A DNA stretch of 13,475 nt from Patescibacteria group bacterium (GTDB lineage Bacteria; Patescibacteriota; Microgenomatia; Daviesbacterales; UBA10151). Position numbers and translations under genes: made by a program. Below are positions 12,948 to 13,475 of the stretch, one piece after another. Under the pieces are notes generated by a model that saw only the letters and a program-made list of their open reading frames with translations, was not told the DNA's origin and ran no database searches. The stretch spans positions 1 to 13,475 of the forward strand of contig JAHIUE010000092.1 in NCBI GenBank assembly GCA_018817205.1, given 5' to 3'. How positions within the stretch are numbered: the stretch's first letter is position 1; the number at the start of each line of letters is the position of its first letter.

Positions 12948-13475
12948 ATGGAGAACAAAGAACATAATATAGTACCATTAGAAGTGCTTCGCAATCGACT
13001 TACTAAGTTGACTTCCCGAATTATTTTCAAGTTGGAAGATAGATCAGGTTTTCCGCTTGATCCTCCTGTATATCAACCTGGTGCCATATCTCTATCTGAT
13101 GGTTCTAACCTTTCCTTTTTAGAGTATGCTATCAAAGGACTGGAAGAATATCATGGAGTATTGGGGAGATGGGAATCTCCTGACCAACATCCATTGATAA
13201 TTTCTGCAAAACCAACCACGATTGCCCGCCCTGCAGTAGTCGGGCTGCCTACTCTCCCAAATGTTGACATAAATGTGAAGGATAAACTCTTACCCTTTTA
13301 TATAGATTCTGTTTTACCCCAACTATGTGATCAGAAGGATGACCCAGATACTTATGGAGAAACCGTATATCTAGATGCAGACGTGCTTGAGTTATTAAAT
13401 GAACGAATCAATTTAGGACGCTATGTTGCAGCCTCTAAAGTTGAGAAGGATCCAAAGATCTGGGACATTGTGTCA
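12948..13475 (+). CDS. Chorismate mutase, eukaryotic AroQ-beta type (partial)
   Basis: The first 176 residues of a protein that runs past the window. It would convert chorismate to prephenate, the branch point to Phe and Tyr. The sequence follows yeast/plant allosteric chorismate mutase segment by segment: LRNRLTKLTSRIIFKLEDRS (14-33), then SFLEYAIKGLEEYHG (56-70), RWESPDQHP (74-82), NVDINVKDKLLPFYID (105-120), LPQL (123-126), DTYGE (134-138) and LNERINLGRYVAASK (150-164). Arg15, Arg153 and Lys164 match yeast active-site Arg16, Arg157 and Lys168, with the same 11-residue Arg-Lys spacing. Bacterial chorismate mutases are normally the small AroQ-alpha or AroH types, so this form suggests transfer from a eukaryote or a rare bacterial branch. 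Remaining active-site residues (yeast Glu198, Thr242, Glu246) lie beyond the end. Confidence 0.85.
   Translation, partial: MENKEHNIVPLEVLRNRLTKLTSRIIFKLEDRSGFPLDPPVYQPGAISLSDGSNLSFLEYAIKGLEEYHGVLGRWESPDQHPLIISAKPTTIARPAVVGLPTLPNVDINVKDKLLPFYIDSVLPQLCDQKDDPDTYGETVYLDADVLELLNERINLGRYVAASKVEKDPKIWDIVS

Larger units (their letters stand above)
6708..13475. mobile_element. Putative integrated element beside tRNA-Gln (left part)
   Basis: Inferred from a tRNA gene, an adjacent intact serine recombinase and then a run of non-housekeeping genes (four TrpRS-like proteins and a eukaryote-type chorismate mutase). The left end is placed at the tRNA 3' end by analogy. No second attachment-site copy is visible and the right end is outside the window, so extent is unknown. 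The 129 bases at 6708-6836 contain no gene. Confidence 0.35.

Noticed and set aside
1..13475. CRISPR array, insertion sequence or toxin-antitoxin pair
   Set aside because: No regularly spaced repeats, no transposase, and no small gene pair with toxin or antitoxin motifs were found; the only recombination genes are the serine recombinase and the GIY-YIG protein.

Overview
The window looks like a piece of a small, compact, AT-rich bacterial genome, most plausibly a Patescibacteria/CPR lineage of the Microgenomates type. This is inferred from style, not from a marker gene. The signs are short housekeeping tRNA synthetases, genes overlapping by 4 bases, almost no Shine-Dalgarno sequences, promoters so close to start codons that transcripts would be leaderless, and small anchored proteins with Pro/Ser/Thr-rich linkers.

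Left part (1-6300), housekeeping. A minus-strand two-gene operon encodes a four-cysteine small protein and an AlaX-type alanyl-tRNA editing protein. It has terminator hairpins after it and, unusually, two terminator-like hairpins in its leader. A face-to-face divergent promoter separates it from a plus-strand pair: a short AspRS and a D-Ala-D-Ala carboxypeptidase. A convergent membrane-anchored protein of unknown function follows. It shares overlapping divergent promoters with a short GluRS (gltX), which is followed by a small anchored protein with an LPKTA tail.

Junction (6301-8281). A partial copy of the 5' half of a tRNA-Gln gene, broken by a GC-rich palindrome, precedes a small GIY-YIG nuclease gene. 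A complete tRNA-Gln(CUG) follows immediately. Next comes a convergent large serine recombinase, as expected at the edge of an integrated element.

Right part (8282-13475), accessory cluster. Four consecutive genes appear to be related to class I TrpRS/TyrRS-type synthetases. The outer two keep HFGH and KASSS/KMSSS signatures and look like archaeal/eukaryotic-type TrpRS. The inner two are paralogues of each other; they seem to keep the Rossmann scaffold but lack both ATP-binding signatures. A chorismate mutase of the yeast/plant (AroQ-beta) type follows and runs off the end. The combination of recombinase, two TrpRS-like enzymes, two degenerate synthetase-like proteins and a eukaryote-type chorismate mutase is the most unusual part of the window. 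It could be a mobile cluster for an aromatic-amino-acid-derived compound or conjugate, or for resistance to a TrpRS inhibitor. The function is not proven by sequence.

The housekeeping genes have a loose common theme: AlaX, AspRS, GluRS and tRNA-Gln all concern tRNA charging and its fidelity. In lineages without GlnRS, a non-discriminating GluRS charges tRNA-Gln for later amidation by GatCAB. No GatCAB gene lies in this window.
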